Assembly (NCBI RefSeq): GCF_000264455.2
Contig: NC_017956.1
Coordinates: 3,268,001-3,332,000, forward strand
From: Tistrella mobilis KA081020-065
Lineage (GTDB): Bacteria > Pseudomonadota > Alphaproteobacteria > Tistrellales > Tistrellaceae
Direction: 5' to 3'
Length of the DNA: 64,000 nt
Shown here piece after piece: positions 63,976-64,000 of the stretch (position 1 is its first letter; every line of letters begins with the position of its first letter). The translations under genes were made by a program, and so were the position numbers. The notes below the pieces were generated by a model. It had not been told where the DNA came from, searched no databases, and was given only the letters and a program-made list of their open reading frames with translations.

Positions 63976-64000
63976 TCAGCCGAATCGGGTGACGGCCAGT

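Overview
The window is high-GC chromosomal DNA from an alphaproteobacterium, most likely a Rhodospirillales-type organism (inference). The grounds are base composition, gene order and protein signatures: an F1-ATPase block atpHAGDC without the F0 genes, a TCA block mdh-sucC-sucD-sucA-sucB-lpd, and the run rplU-rpmA-obgE-proB-proA-nadD-rsfS-rlmH-gpmI-envC-ctpA-yibQ-rppH. I found no transposase, phage gene, CRISPR array or rRNA. There is one tRNA gene (Leu, anticodon CAA).

Layout. 0-10.6 kb is a mixed metabolic and regulatory stretch: a betaine/proline/histidine-type ABC uptake operon (window edge) divergent from a HutC-like GntR regulator; methionine gamma-lyase divergent from an Lrp-type regulator; a transglutaminase-like protein; a hydroxyisobutyrate-dehydrogenase-family enzyme convergent with an AraC regulator that is itself divergent from a LysE exporter; a ParDE toxin-antitoxin pair; an isochorismatase-fold hydrolase divergent from a GlxA-type regulator. 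10.6-25.1 kb holds tRNA-Leu and the large housekeeping run: ribosomal proteins L21/L27, Obg GTPase, proline synthesis, NAD synthesis, ribosome silencing and methylation, glycolysis, the cell-division/peptidoglycan helper set EnvC-CtpA-YibQ, and RNA pyrophosphohydrolase. 25.2-29.2 kb is molybdate uptake (modABC) with a palindromic Mo-box and a short ModE-type regulator cotranscribed with a ferritin-like protein. 29.4-37.2 kb has F1-ATPase and priA. 37.4-40.0 kb has a transaldolase-family enzyme, a DUF484 protein and xerC.

40.0-49.5 kb is the accessory part. One strand carries a HlyD-type adaptor, an FtsX-type permease, an ABC ATPase and an unrecognised secreted protein, followed by a Crp/Fnr regulator, a small Cys/His-rich exported protein and a Tat-exported multicopper oxidase. 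The other strand carries a two-EF-hand exported protein, an ECF sigma factor, a one-TM anti-sigma candidate and a CnrX/ZraP-like membrane-anchored sensor, ended by a strong terminator. I read this as a metal/envelope-stress island between housekeeping blocks. 49.6-60.1 kb is the TCA block plus zapE. 60.4-64 kb has a gamma-glutamyltransferase family protein, aspartate-semialdehyde dehydrogenase and a PaiB-type FMN-binding protein.

Regulatory structure stands out. GC-rich hairpins fill nearly every real intercistronic gap of the TCA and F1 operons, a clean intrinsic terminator separates rpmA from obgE, and probable operators lie upstream of parDE, modA and the HutC-like gene. The best candidates for something new are the island at 42.8-49.5 kb (a sensor lacking the usual metal ligands, plus an unknown secreted protein with a dedicated exporter) and the ferritin-like/short-ModE gene pair.
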